A DNA stretch of 64,000 nucleotides from NCBI GenBank assembly GCA_035079385.1, contig JAVHKY010000003.1, forward strand, positions 18,015,001 to 18,079,000. The letters are read 5' to 3'. Of this stretch, positions 21,861-33,045 are shown piece after piece. A program made the position numbers and the translations under genes. The stretch is from Aspidiotus rigidus. Lineage: Eukaryota; Arthropoda; Insecta; Hemiptera; Diaspididae. A model generated the notes under the pieces. It did not search any database. It saw nothing but the letters and a program-made list of their open reading frames with translations, and had not been told where the DNA came from. Numbering within the stretch: position 1 is the first letter of the stretch; each line of letters starts with the position of its first letter.

Positions 21861-23914
21861 GATGACGTGACAACTTGAAAGCGCTGCAATTTCAAGGAAT
21901 CCGTCGTTTTTCTAAGTCTCCTGTCATATATAGCTCAACAGTGGAAATTTTAACAGCGAACCTGTTTTATGTTTTTTTTTTTTTGAGAAGTTTGCCGTGT
22001 GCCGTACGCTGTAGCCATATATGATAAGAGGGGGACTTGGAAAAATTTGGATCCGCTGGCCATATATTTTTTCCACGTCCCCCTCCTATCATATACAACT
22101 CGCGAGTCGAATTTTTTCCATGTCCCCTTCCTATCATATAGCTCGAGGGTCGGAATTTTTCCAATTCCCGCTCCTATCATATATAGCTCGAGAGTCGAAA
22201 ATTTTTAAAGTCTCCCTTCCCCCTCCGTGACGTCATCAACCTCGCTCGCGCCCGCGCTCGCGGACGAAAATTTCTTGAAGGTACTCCCAACAAAAGGGAT
22301 AGCGGGTTCCCCGCAAAAAAATAAACTTTGGTGAATTTTATTGCAGTCAATTTTCTTCCGCGGCGAATTCTTTACGGTGAATTATCTTGCGGCGAATTTT
22401 CATGGAATCGGCAGAAGTCACTAAACTAGGTTGTAATCCCCGCTGCCTTTGGTTATCCCCCTCTCCCTCAAAAGCCAACTGTAACCTTCTCAAATCTCTA
22501 AACTAGGTCGAGGTCATTCGTATGGTGAGACAAGCACGATTTTCCGAAGATCCCCTATAAGAATTTCTGTGTAGTGTATGCGAATAAGGAAAAATAAAAA
22601 CATTTTGGGCCATAAAAGCTTTGATGACTGAAAATGATAGAGAATGACGTCTAGAATGACCCCCTAAAAATCCCACGAAATCCCGCAGGAGCCTTTTTTA
22701 TGGGGGGTTTGTATCACCCAAAAATCAGTTTTTTGCAAATCCGCCGCCCCCTGACAACGGAGAACGAGGATTTTTTCGCGCTAAATAATATTTTCAGTAC
22801 TACTGCAGAATTGCCTTGTACATGACCAAGTTTATTCGTGAAAGGTACCACCCCCCTCTCCCCATTATTTATTCACTGAAAATATTTTTCATACATCATA
22901 CCACATTTTTACACGTTGTTAAGCCCGTGAAAAGCCATTACTCTACTTTATAGAGCGCTATTTACACAGGTTTTCAAAACTGGGGGTACTTCCATTGACT
23001 TTGTTGATCGAGGGGGAGGGCTAGGCTTACGATAAAATACACTATCTTATTGAAAATTTTATGAGGAACAATTTTGAACTGAGGTACTTTTTACATAACC
23101 CGCATATTTCGCGAAATATTTGCAAAAAACTGATTTTTGGGGGATTCAAACCACCATAAGAAAAAGGCGCCTGGGGGATTTCGTGGGATTTTTAAGGGGT
23201 CATTCTAGACGTCATTCTCTATCATTTTAGTCAACAAAGCTTTTATGGCCCAAAATGTCTTCATTTTTTCTTATTCGCCTACACAGAAAGAGTCAAAATT
23301 CTTAGAGGGGATCCTCGAAAAATCGTGCTTGTCTCACTATAGGAATGACCTCGACCTAGTTTGGAGATTCGAGAAGGTTACAGTTGGCTCTTGAGGGAGA
23401 GGGGAGTAACCAAATGCAGCGGGGATTACAACCTAGTTTAGTGACTTCTGCCGATTCCATGAAAATTCGCCGCACGATAATTCACCACAAATAATTCACG
23501 GCGGAGGGAAATTGATCGCAAGAAAATTCATCAAATCTTATTTTTTTTTTAGCGGGGAACCCGCCATTTCTTTTGTTGGGGGTACTTTCAGGAAATTTTC
23601 GTCCGCGAGCGCGGTTGATGACGTCACGGAGGGGGGACTTCAAAAATTTTCGATCCTCGAGCTATATGATAGGAAGGGGACTTAGAAAAAGTTCGACTCT
23701 CGAGTTGTATATGATGGGAAGGGAACGTGGAAAAAATATTTGTCTCATCATATATGGCTACAGCGTACGGCGCACGGCAAACTTCTCAAAAAAAAACCAT
23801 AAAACAGGTTCGCTGTTAAAATTTCCACTGTTGAGCTATATATGACATCAGGAAACAGACTTAGAAAACGACGGATTCCTTGAAATTGCAGCTCGTTCAA
23901 GTTGTCACGTCATC
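21861..23914. mobile_element. 2-kb foldback element
   Basis: An almost symmetrical palindrome. The left arm begins GATGACGTGACAACTTGAA and runs to about 22745; its inverted copy runs from about 23105 to 23914. Both arms carry TTCAAGGAATCCGTCG, AACAGCGAACCTGTTTTATG, several 45-bp satellite monomers, a CTCCGTGACGTCATCAACC block, a GCGAATT/GGTGAATT word cluster and the conserved ATGACGTCTAGAATGACCCC. The loop (about 22746-23104) is single copy and non-coding. The extreme ends differ from those of elements A and B although the inner modules are shared. No target duplication found. Confidence 0.85.
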
Positions 23915-24129
23915 ATTTTCGGAACTCAGAAGAACATCAGGCTTCAAGATTTATATGATAGAAGGGGGACTCGGGACAGCGAGTTCCCCGCTGCCATTGC
24001 AGTCCTGCAATGGCATCTAATTTTTTTTTCTAGAACGTGATATTGTATTATTTTGATCAGTGTAAGTCTATTAGCGTTACAGAAGCCACATCAGTCTAGG
24101 GCGACGTCATTATTTGTAGCAGCAATCTG

Positions 24130-24405
24130 CTACTTAAGTTGTAAATAAAACAATGAAATTGCGTTTCGGTTAGGCGGGTGCGCATGCTTGGAAGTAGTTG
24201 GCCCAGTAAGCACTGCGATGGGATCGAGAGGCCAATCCGTTCGCACCTTCACAGCTCTGGCAGAACATTGCCAAGGTCGAACTTTTTGGCCGTCCCAGTA
24301 CAGCCTATTCTTTCGTTGTTGGTCCTTGATGTACGTAAGTCCGTTCATAATTAACCTGTCCCTACTAATTTCGCCATTTTCATTCAACTGAAGTGCAGTT
24401 AGCAA
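24130..24405 (-). pseudogene. FLYWCH-type zinc-finger fragment
   Basis: The reverse-strand frame reads ..GLTYIKDQQRKNRLYWDGQK, then QCSARA.. and a C-terminal HAHPPN. This matches the layout of the FLYWCH zinc finger (F/Y..K....YW.C......C.AR......HxH), a DNA-binding module found in animal chromatin proteins and next to MULE-type transposases. The first zinc-binding Cys (expected in YWDC) is Gly here and the frame lacks flanking domains, so it is probably a dead fragment. It lies just right of the foldback element. Assignment rests on spacing and partial residues only. Confidence 0.45.
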
Positions 24406-24991
24406 GCCACATGTTGAAGTATACTGCTCAGTTACAGTTGTTATGGAAAATTTAATTCTCGTGTATATTACTTACTTCCTTACAGATGTACCAGAAGTAC
24501 GTATACGCCAGGAAGGTCGGGTTAAGTTCGGTAATTTTTTGCAAAAATTTTCCGAGGAAAATCATGTCGGGTGGAAAATGCCGGGTGGCGCAGAAATCAC
24601 TTACCACTTTTGCATCGATTAAAAAAGTATGTCCACCGTTGGCAAACGACGAATTTATTTGAAAAAAAAAATGAATTAAATAACAAATTCAAAGAGAGAC
24701 GCAGAAAACTCCACGGGTGTAACTGACAATTGACCCACCAACGAGTGTACCAAAACGCGTACTCGAAACAATTGTCTAGACAGCTGTAAAGACGCGCATG
24801 CGTAATTTTTGTGATCGGTAAGTGACTTCTGGCGCAACGTGAGATTGGTAAGCAACTTCTGCGGGTATGTCGGGAAAAGTACATGTAGGAATTAAAATTT
24901 TGGGAAAATAATTGTCGGGCAAGAAATTTGTCGGATAAAAAACTGTCGATGTCGGGTCTTTTTTTTTGGGGTCCTTTACAGCTCAACTTAT

Positions 24992-25076
24992 AATTGAAGC
25001 GCTGCGTGGAAAAGGGGCCTCCGTCTAATGTATTTCTTATGGAACGGAGGCCCCTTTTCCACGCAGCGCTTCAATT
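24992..25076. repeat. perfect hairpin, 33-bp arms, 19-nt loop
   Basis: Arms 24992-25024 and 25044-25076 are exact reverse complements (AATTGAAGCGCTGCGTGG.. and ..CCACGCAGCGCTTCAATT). The loop holds AATGTATTTCTTATGG, the reverse complement of the loop of the hairpin at 58540-58630. Confidence 0.95.
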
Positions 25077-25580
25077 TGTGGTTCACAATCAATACTATGT
25101 CAGCTTCAAGCTTAAAACTTGAAGCTGCTATTTAACAGCGTATATGGTTTCAAAATTAAGGCTCGAAATCATGAATCCTCTGTTCCATCTTACAACACAT
25201 AAATAACAAAATTCACAAAAACATAAAGATTACCAGAGTCGTAATTTAAAAACTTTATTAAGCGAGCGCTTTATTCTTGCCCGTCGATGAATATTTATCC
25301 GAAAGCGCTCTCTTAATAATATTTTAAATTTATGCTCGAAGCTTAAATTTTCATTTTCAATTCTTCATCATCTCTTTGCCGAGCAAACCTGAGAATGAAC
25401 AGAAATTGATTAGTGTAAAAAAACTGAAAATAAAAAGCGTAACTTGAAACTTGTGACTAAGCTCAAGTTCAAGCCTTGAAGCTAAAAACTAATATTTTAC
25501 AGCTTAAAGCTCACGGCTCTTTGGACCTCCAGCTCATCCGCAAGGAGCGCTTGCAGACAGATTGGTTGTATTTGTAATAG

Positions 25581-25636
25581 GCCGATTTCACAGTGACGAC
25601 GAAGAAGATTATATGTCTACTTCAGAACAACTTAAA
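25581..25636 (+). pseudogene. non-LTR reverse transcriptase, 5' fragment
   Basis: Reads ADFTVTTKKIICLLQNNLK in the frame that continues at 36299 once the 10.7-kb element and one CTTAAA copy are removed. ADF may be the remnant of the catalytic Y-A-D-D box with one residue lost. In-frame stops lie just upstream (25575-25580), so the copy was already truncated or decayed at its 5' side. The last six bases are the target-site duplication of the inserted element. Confidence 0.6.
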
Positions 25637-25829
25637 AGTAGTAAGGGCGGGTCTTTGGTACACTTTCCCTATGATAAAAATTCATTAAATTAACAAAAAA
25701 TACACTCCAAAAAAAAATTAACGCACAAACGTTTCCGAAAAACATTCAGACATTATTTTACTCGTTTCTCATACTTTTTCAAAGAAAATCACCGATCTGG
25801 TATAAGAAAATAGACTTTTTAAAATTAGA
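25637..25829 (+). repeat. left terminal inverted repeat
   Basis: 193 bp identical to the reverse complement of 36100-36292, with weaker similarity for about 20 bp further in. Identity of the two repeats suggests a recent insertion or gene conversion. Confidence 0.95.
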
Positions 25830-25856
25830 GTGCATATTCATTCTGACTTGTATTTC

Positions 25857-25960
25857 TTCAGAGAAAATCACTGATCTGGTATAAGAAAATAGACTTTTTT
25901 AAAATATAATTTTCTAGACCGTTCCGAAAATATTCAGACATTATTTTACTCGTTTCAATC
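25857..25960 (+). repeat. rearranged partial copy of the terminal repeat
   Basis: Contains two terminal-repeat segments in swapped order, GATCTGGTATAAGAAAATAG followed by CATTCAGACATTATTTTACTC, with small changes. It lies just inside the left terminal repeat only. Confidence 0.8.
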
Positions 25961-26105
25961 AAAATATTCAACCTTTCTCTCTGTGTTTCTCATGTAGGAG
26001 TTGAGACCTACCTTTTTAAATCTTGATAGAAATGATGTTATTGAAAAGAAAGTATAAAACTTATAAGTAAATCTAGTCTACAAATGTTTATTGACTTAGA
26101 AAAAT

Positions 26106-26462
26106 ATGGATACTTGTGAGAGTAGCTACCAAGAAAATGTATTTGAAGTTCATTTTGAAGAAAATCCTGAAGAGTATATGGAAGTTATAAGAGCAATCAA
26201 AAATGCAGAAATGTTATTCCTTGGTGGTAGTCCACTTTTTGATGATATTCGATTCTATGATCCACAACCTCAAGCTGATCTGGGATATGAATCAGAAAAT
26301 GAATCAGATATAGATGAACCAAATACAGACATAATCAATGAACCAAATATAGATGTAATAAATGAACCAGATATAGAGATAATCAATGAACCAGATAATA
26401 GCTTACTATCAGCTAGCACATCTTGTGATAACTTGAGAAATCAGGGAACAGAAAATAAATAA
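26106..26462 (+). CDS. acidic repeat protein of the Polinton-like element
   Basis: 118 residues, strongly acidic (many Asp, Glu and Asn). From about residue 75 to 105 there are four near-repeats of the type I-N-E-P-[ND]-x-[DE]-[IV]. No signal peptide or membrane segment. It is the first ORF inside the left terminal repeat, reads inward on the plus strand, and its base composition is as AT-rich as the polymerase gene. I do not recognise a family; acidic low-complexity proteins of this kind occur in many DNA viruses and virus-like elements. Confidence 0.6.
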   Translation: MDTCESSYQENVFEVHFEENPEEYMEVIRAIKNAEMLFLGGSPLFDDIRFYDPQPQADLGYESENESDIDEPNTDIINEPNIDVINEPDIEIINEPDNSLLSASTSCDNLRNQGTENK

Positions 26463-26555
26463 ATGAATAAATAGTAGACCTACCTAATTATTTTTTAAAA
26501 CAGTTATTTCAATCAACCTTTTTATAGCTTTTCTACTTATATAAATAATAATCAA

Positions 26556-26762
26556 ATGGAAAATCAAAACAGCCTGCAAGATAATTATAATGACTATGAA
26601 GAAGAATATGAAAAATTTACTCAAAAAAGTAAGGATAGGGCAAGAGAGAGAATGAGAGAAATAGATAGAATGAAGATAGATAGACCTATTGATAACTATG
26701 ATAAATCACCTATAAGAGAGGATGATTTTGAATCAGATATTGACTCAGAGGAGGGTTTATAA
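26556..26762 (+). CDS. small charged protein of the Polinton-like element
   Basis: 68 residues: an acidic N-terminus (NYNDYEEEYE), a basic helix-forming middle (KSKDRARERMREIDRMKIDR) and an acidic C-terminus (DDFESDIDSEEGL). It follows the acidic repeat ORF by 94 bp on the same strand. Possibly a short coiled-coil or nucleic-acid-associated protein. No family recognised. Confidence 0.5.
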   Translation: MENQNSLQDNYNDYEEEYEKFTQKSKDRARERMREIDRMKIDRPIDNYDKSPIREDDFESDIDSEEGL

Positions 26763-26962
26763 TAATCTTTGGTATATTTATTTCATTTTCAATACCTAAT
26801 TCTAAAGAATCTTCATAGTTATATTGAATAAGGTAACAAGAGAGCTCTATGTTTATAACATTATATTTACTTGCCAAATCATACTATATATAGTAATAGT
26901 TTATATTATTATTTCACTTTTTGTGCATATTCAATACAATTTGAAGAGCATCATATAGGTTT

Positions 26963-27169
26963 TTATTGTGAAAATTGCAGATAATTTAATTTGTACCAAC
27001 AACTCAGTACCCATATGGTATAGTTAGGTAAGATTACTCTCTTATCATACTCAAATTTGAACTTTTTAGTCTCCACTTTATTCACTAAATTTTTAGTTTT
27101 AGTTATTCTATTGTAAGTCAAGTCTATAGAAGTCTGTTTAAGTTCGTTCATAAATTGTGCTAGTTTCAT
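26963..27169 (-). pseudogene. duplicated 3' end of the DNA polymerase gene
   Basis: The reverse-strand frame closely repeats the polymerase C-terminus found at 28284-28450: ELKQTSIDLTYNRI, TKNLVNKVETKKFKFEYDKR and VILPNY. It has short deletions relative to that copy (for example the loss of a few bases in the segment reading NYDTI there). The duplicate is about 200 bp, lies 1.3 kb from the intact-looking copy and has no polymerase upstream of it. Non-functional; it records an internal rearrangement of the element. Just beside it, AATTGTGCTA.TTTCATTCAG is directly repeated (about 27155 and 27218). Confidence 0.8.
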
Positions 27170-27468
27170 TCAGGCTCAAAAAATCTTGGTTTAGTAGACG
27201 AACTTTTTAAATGACATAAATTGTGCTAATTTCATTCAGGCTCAAAAAATCTTGGTTAAGTTGTTGAACTTTGTAAAAGGCGGCTGTTCACCCCACTTAC
27301 TCATTTAGCTGAAAAATTTCTCAAAATATTTTAAAAGTACTAAATATGCTAACTTTTCCCAAGTGAAGATTTATCTTTGCTCATTTTTATTTTAGTCAAA
27401 ATTGTGCTAACTTTTATTTTTCAAAAAAGTTAAAAAACTGAAATTATAAATTAAATAAGTATATAAAG

Positions 27469-27840
27469 ATGCATTCTTTAGATAAAAAAGTAGTTGATTT
27501 GATTCACACAAAATTCAACTTCTTGGAAAATATTGATATGAAAATAAAATATTTGTATAATATAAGAAAATATAAAGAACATGATGAATTAAAACTTGGA
27601 ATTAAAATGATTGATAATAAAACATGTTATGTAGCTACAGATTGTCTCCTTATAGATGATACAGAAGAATCTAATTTTGATGAAATATTTGTTAAACATA
27701 AAGAAGGAATGATAATTCCAAAATTAAATAATTATGATGATTATAAAAAGTTATATAAAAGTTTTACTTTTGTTAAACCGATATCATCATCAGAAGTTTA
27801 TAAAATAGTTGAAGATTTTAATAGAAATTTGAAAGATTAA
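27469..27840 (+). CDS. 123-residue protein of the Polinton-like element
   Basis: ATG at 27469, stop at 27838-27840, AT-rich codons like the polymerase gene. Lys/Asp/Ile-rich, soluble, without signal peptide or Cys clusters. It has a predicted mixed alpha/beta look (..KIKYLYNIRKYKEHDELKLG.. then a C-terminal helix ..EVYKIVEDFNRNLKD). I do not recognise it. It is oriented toward the polymerase, which is read from the other strand, so the two converge. About 440 bp of non-coding DNA (27841-28283) separates their stops and contains an imperfect inverted pair around AATATTTATTA/TAATAAATATT (28030-28092) that may end transcription. Confidence 0.55.
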   Translation: MHSLDKKVVDLIHTKFNFLENIDMKIKYLYNIRKYKEHDELKLGIKMIDNKTCYVATDCLLIDDTEESNFDEIFVKHKEGMIIPKLNNYDDYKKLYKSFTFVKPISSSEVYKIVEDFNRNLKD

Positions 27841-28283
27841 AAATTTTTATACCTTCTAGAAGAAATTCAAGGAGTCAAGAATTTTTATACATTTTCTAAA
27901 AGAAATTATTATATGTGAATTAGATTATATTAAAAAAATTAATAAATATATTAAAAGTTATAATTAATTTGATAATATGTAAAGATGAAAGGTTATTATG
28001 ATATAGGTTTTGATAAATATCATCACTAAAAAATGAAATATTTATTAGACAGAAGTTAGTTACGGTACACTTCTTCCAATTTAATAAATATTACTTTTTG
28101 ATTCATCCACATATTGTACACCAATGAAATTCATCAAAAATAGCTTCAAAATTTCTTATGCTTTGTCTCTATATATACTACCATAAAAATTAATTTCTTG
28201 AACATTCTCCATTTTTATAAATTTGATCTTTAATATTTTGAACAGAAACTTATTAAGTACCTACTTATATTTAATTTTCATTT

Positions 28284-31200
28284 TTAGTACCCATATGGTA
28301 TAGTATCATAATTAGGTAAGATTACTCTTTTATCAAACTCAAATTTAAACTTTTTGGTCTCTACTATATTTACTAAATTTTTAGTTTTTATGTCTCTATC
28401 TATTCTATTGTAAGTCAAGTCTACAGAAGTCTGTTCAAGCTCATTCATATTTTCCTTAATTAGTTTTATCATTGTATTACCATTCAATTTTTCTAAATTT
28501 TGATAGTTCAATGTAAAACCTTTTATTTTAGTCACATTTTTACCTAAATTAGTTTTATAATAATAACTTTTAGGACCTGTTGACGCCCACAACTTGATAT
28601 ATTCATCTTTTTTGAGCTCATCTGTCCATTCTCCTAGCATATCACCAGTTTTGATAGTATTTAAACCATTATCAAAATAAACTATAGAATCTGTATCACA
28701 ATAAATCACAGCTTCACCTAATTCATTTAATTTTTCATACAGTCTTAATCTAGCATTTGCTGTTGTAAGCTATATAAATATTAGTACTAGTATTATTTTG
28801 AACATAATAATCCTTAAATTTTTAACTCATTTGTACTGTCTCTTCTGTTAGATAATCTACATTTATATCAATTAATCTATCATCTAGTAAAACTTCATAA
28901 AACCTTTGCACACTAGTCACATACTCTGTTTGACTCATATTTTGTCTCTGACCAAACTTTCCCCACAAACTATTTAAACATATTTTTGCTACAGCTCTTC
29001 TACCAGGATTTACTTCAATTTTTTGAGGATCCAAGTCAATACCCATTTTTTCCTTTATATCCTGTATATATTCCTCATTTGAATTATAATTATGAGGACT
29101 AGATTCTAGTTTAATCTTCATAAAATTTTTTACATATTTTTTAAATAAATTTTTTCTTTTCTTTTCAAAATGCCAGACTTCATAAATTTGTTGAATTTTA
29201 TATCCTTTTTTGATTGCTTTATTAACTTCAATTGTTGACCATGTTCCTGTTATCATTCTTTCATTCACAGTATGAGGGCATTTCCTTATTTTCTTTTCAG
29301 CACATTTGAAGCACAATGGGAATAATAATTTTTCATTTTTATCCATTTTAACCTTAACAGGTAATACAGGATGATACAAGTTCTTTGGAGGTAGAATTTT
29401 ACATTTTATTATTCCAAACCAGTTCTTATCATGACGCTCTGGTTCAATAAGTTTTTCAGGATGACCAATAGGATAATAGTCATAATATTGAACAGTTGGG
29501 TACAGACTACAAACATCTATATATTTAATTTTCCTATTCTTTGTAGATTTTGTCCACAATTTAAATGTATTAGTTCTTCCTCCAAAGAATGCATCTCTTG
29601 GATTCAAAGGTTCAATTATCTCTGGTTTTATACTAGTTTTATACTCGGATGATTTAGTCCATTTACATTCCCACATCTCTACTAAATTATGTCCAGCTTC
29701 CTTTATTCTGTTACTTCTCTCCTTTGTTTTTTCATACAAATCACCCATTTCTTCCTGATTAACATTATTTATTCTATCCTCACTATAACACTTTTGACAT
29801 CCATGCCAGAAACATCGGTGATATTGGTATACAGTGTTGGTTTTCTTATCAAAACCATCAACTTTTGCTCCACAGATCATTTGCTCACCACCATTCAAAG
29901 CATGTTTTATATTAGGATTTTCAAGACTATTTAACCAACTTATAGACTGTCTCGAATATTTTTCTTCTATCGGCTCATTCACAACAGCTATAGTATCTTT
30001 CCATATATATTTAGATCTATAGATAGCCATACAGACACTAGCAATTGTCAAATATTGGAAAGGATCTATATTAGCTATTTCTAAAAATTCTTCCCTAAAT
30101 TTTAAACAACCTTTTCTTAAAATATCAACATCTGATCTACAATATTCTATAATTTCTTTCTTCATATCAAAAATATAATTTTCTTGAACTCTTTGTAAAT
30201 ACCATTCTAAGAATTTTTTCCTACTTTCAGGTTTCATCTGATTATAACAATAGTACTCTTTTGCAGGGATTGGTCCAACATAATTTTCATTTTCTTTAGT
30301 ATTAAATAAATGTGGAAAGTACCCTTTTTTCAATTCAGTTAAACCAAATGTTTTTGGAAAATCACTTAGGGGTCCATTAATGAAATTACTACTGTCAATG
30401 ATTTTCAAATTTATTCTTGATAGTTCTAAAAGCATAAGTTTTGTTCCATTATAAATTGTATAAGGCTTAAGAGTATTTTCAACACAATATTTCAAAATGA
30501 ACTGAGAATCATAACCTTTTGCATAATGAGCTATACACGTATAATCTCTATGTTCTTTTGATATCAACCATTTACAAAATTCGTCGTTTGTTTTAAATTT
30601 ATATTCATTACCTTTAAAATCATGAGCAATCACTAAATTAGGTATATGAGTTCCTGTCTCCTGTTGGGCTTCATAATCAAAGAATATATAATTTTCAGTA
30701 TAAGTACAGTCAGGCAATTTTTTCTCTTCTTCTTCTCCAAAAATTTCATTTGCAAAAGGAAATGGATTTAGTCTATTTTGTAATTCTTGTTTATTCATTT
30801 TATTAAAACCTTTTATATTTTCTGCTTCGGCTTTATTTCTCAATTCAATCAAATCATAGTCTTTTATAGGTTTAACAAACTGTTCAAGATTACCTTTACA
30901 GAGGCAAACTTCTCTTTTACATTTACCACCTTTTTGTCTTTTCCACTGCATATAACATTTATGAGTTTTTGTTTCAACTACTTTCCAACAATTTCTACAT
31001 TCTTCAAAACCACATTTATGGGGTTCAGTAGCAAACAATCTCGAGGTACTATTATAGTTGATCTTATCTTCAAATATTTTATCACTTAAACAGATTTTAT
31101 TACACTCTAAACACTTGAATATAGTATTACAAACAGTTTCCAGACCATCAAAACTATTTTTGTGATTTTCAAGACACTCTTGATTAAAACAATATCTATT

Positions 31201-32496
31201 ACAATCTTTGCAGAAGATTTTCTTCTTTGAGTCAACTACATGCTCTTTCTGAAGACATAATCTACAATTTATTACCCTGTCAATGCATCTATGTTTATCT
31301 TTGTGTTCATAAGGTTTATTGCATTTATGACAATAATAACTAGATCCAAGAAAACCAGCCATTTTAGAAATTACATCATAATGATTACCATTTTTATACA
31401 AGTATATTTTTATCCCTTTTTCAGGTCCTTTGTATATGATTGAATTAAAATTTTCTGCACAAACAACATTTATCTGAATATTTATTAGTTTCTCCAAATT
31501 TGCTATATCATCTAATGTAAAACCTTCCTGGTTATAATCACTAAGTTGATTACATAATTGAGTAGTAAGATCTGTTTGTAATTTTCTCCCAATACGAATA
31601 TATTTAATTTCACTTTTAGAAAATTCTTTACTAAATACAGTATTAATAGGGGGGTTCTCTTCAGGGTAGGTTAATGCTACAACAACAGCTCGAGGGCAAC
31701 ATACATTATCTTTATTTCTTATTTCAAAAATAGATTTTTTAGTTTGTTTGGCTAGGGCTAAATTTAAAATTTTGGTATTACGACCTCCTCGAGGCATTGC
31801 AATTACATTTATATTGAAAGTAGAAGTTGTAAGATCAAGTTCTTCATTTGAAGTCAAAATTTGTGAAATTCTTTCCAACAATAATTCTACATACTCTTGA
31901 ACTGAATCCCCTCTTTGATAGCCTGTTGAAATAGGATTAAAAAGTACAGGGTTTCTCACAATAATATTTATTCTGTCGCCTGTTCTAAAGTTATTACGTT
32001 TTTTAACTACTTTAATCATTTCATTGAGAGCTCTTGTTATTAAATCTGTTTGCGCATCCTTTGAGGAGTCTTCTATTAATACATCATTTTTAATAGAAAT
32101 AGTATAATCAGATGAATAAGCGTTATATTTTTTAATATATCTAGATGCAATTTCTTTGATTTGAATAAGCTCCTCAATTTGCGGTTTTTCCAGTTCAGGT
32201 TCATAGAACGAATCCTCAAATGGAAATATATGTGTTAGCGGAACAGTCTTGTGTGTCAACAAAGCAGATTTGTCCTGATCCTTTGAATTTGTAGAACTTA
32301 ATACATTGATAAGATCTGTTTTATTCATTTTACAGTGTCCTTTTATATTTTTATCCTTTGCAATTTTTCTGAGCTCTTTCACTGTTGGGGGTGGTTCAAG
32401 ATTCAATACTCTGAATAAATCAGCTTTACTCATTTTACTGTAGCCTTTTATGTTTCTACCTTTTGCAAGGATTTTCAATTCTCTTACAGATGTCAT
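28284..32496 (-). pseudogene. polB: protein-primed family B DNA polymerase, broken
   Basis: Would replicate the element from its protein-capped ends. The long frame (1,224 codons, start 32496) has two SAP-like DNA-binding motifs (residues 4-31, 38-65) and a Cys/His-rich zinc cluster (about 385-520). A third SAP-like motif follows (about 549-575). The exonuclease motifs are FDYEA (about 604), HYAKGYDSQF (about 652) and EYCRSDVDIL (about 780). The polymerase has motif A DVCSLYP (about 994) and motif B KICLNSLWGKFG (about 1167). A TAA at 28822-28824 ends this frame. Motif C (YCDTDS, about 28700) lies beyond it in another frame, after a frameshift near 28770, and the rest runs to 28284. With the catalytic motif C separated by a stop and a shift, this copy cannot make a complete enzyme unless the break is an intron or sequencing error; no convincing splice sites are seen. 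Other motifs look intact, so the loss is recent. Confidence 0.88.
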
Positions 32497-32568
32497 TTTA
32501 ATATTAATGTTTTTCTTAATGAAGTTTCCCTTTTTATTTATTAAGAAAAAAATTTTTAAAAGAAAAAA

Positions 32569-33045
32569 TTATTTTTTAAACTGTTGTTTTATTTCTAACA
32601 TATCTTTGTGTATTTGAGTTGTCTTATGAGCTTTGAGTGAAACTAACAAAACAGATCTTCCACATTCACAAGCAGTTTTCACTTGTTTACTTTTATAATG
32701 TTTTAGAACTACTGTTTTATGATCATTTCTATTCTTCTCATAATATTCTTTCATTAATTTACTCTTGCATTCTTTACAATAATCTTGTTTATTACTGAAA
32801 TCCTTTTGATCTTTTACAGACTTACAACCTGTACAATATTTTTCATTTTGAGATAAATCTATTGTCATTTTAGTTTTAGGTGGAGTAGCACATTCCTTAC
32901 ACATTGTTGGAGTGGTATTTTCAATCGATCTAAGGACTTTATTTGAATGTGATTGTTCAAATTCATTTACATTCTTCACCTTTTTACACTTAGAGCAATA
33001 TCTTTCATTTTGTGCTAACTTGATGATCAGAGATTTGTGTCCCAT
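32569..33045 (-). CDS. Cys-rich zinc-finger protein of the Polinton-like element
   Basis: 158 residues, start at 33045, 72 bp upstream of the polymerase start on the same strand. It has two repeats of the pattern [RK]-Y-C-x2-C-K-x-V-K-x5-F ... C-K-E-C (Cys pairs at about 17/20, 51/54, 72/75, 91/94). A C-terminal C-E-C-G-x..L-x2-H-x5-H finger (about 130-148) follows. The C-x-C-G...H...H form is familiar from proteins of large DNA viruses and related elements, where function is mostly unknown; nucleic-acid binding is a reasonable inference. It probably shares a promoter region with the polymerase, as both read leftward. AT-rich like its neighbour. Confidence 0.65.
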   Translation of the reverse strand: MGHKSLIIKLAQNERYCSKCKKVKNVNEFEQSHSNKVLRSIENTTPTMCKECATPPKTKMTIDLSQNEKYCTGCKSVKDQKDFSNKQDYCKECKSKLMKEYYEKNRNDHKTVVLKHYKSKQVKTACECGRSVLLVSLKAHKTTQIHKDMLEIKQQFKK

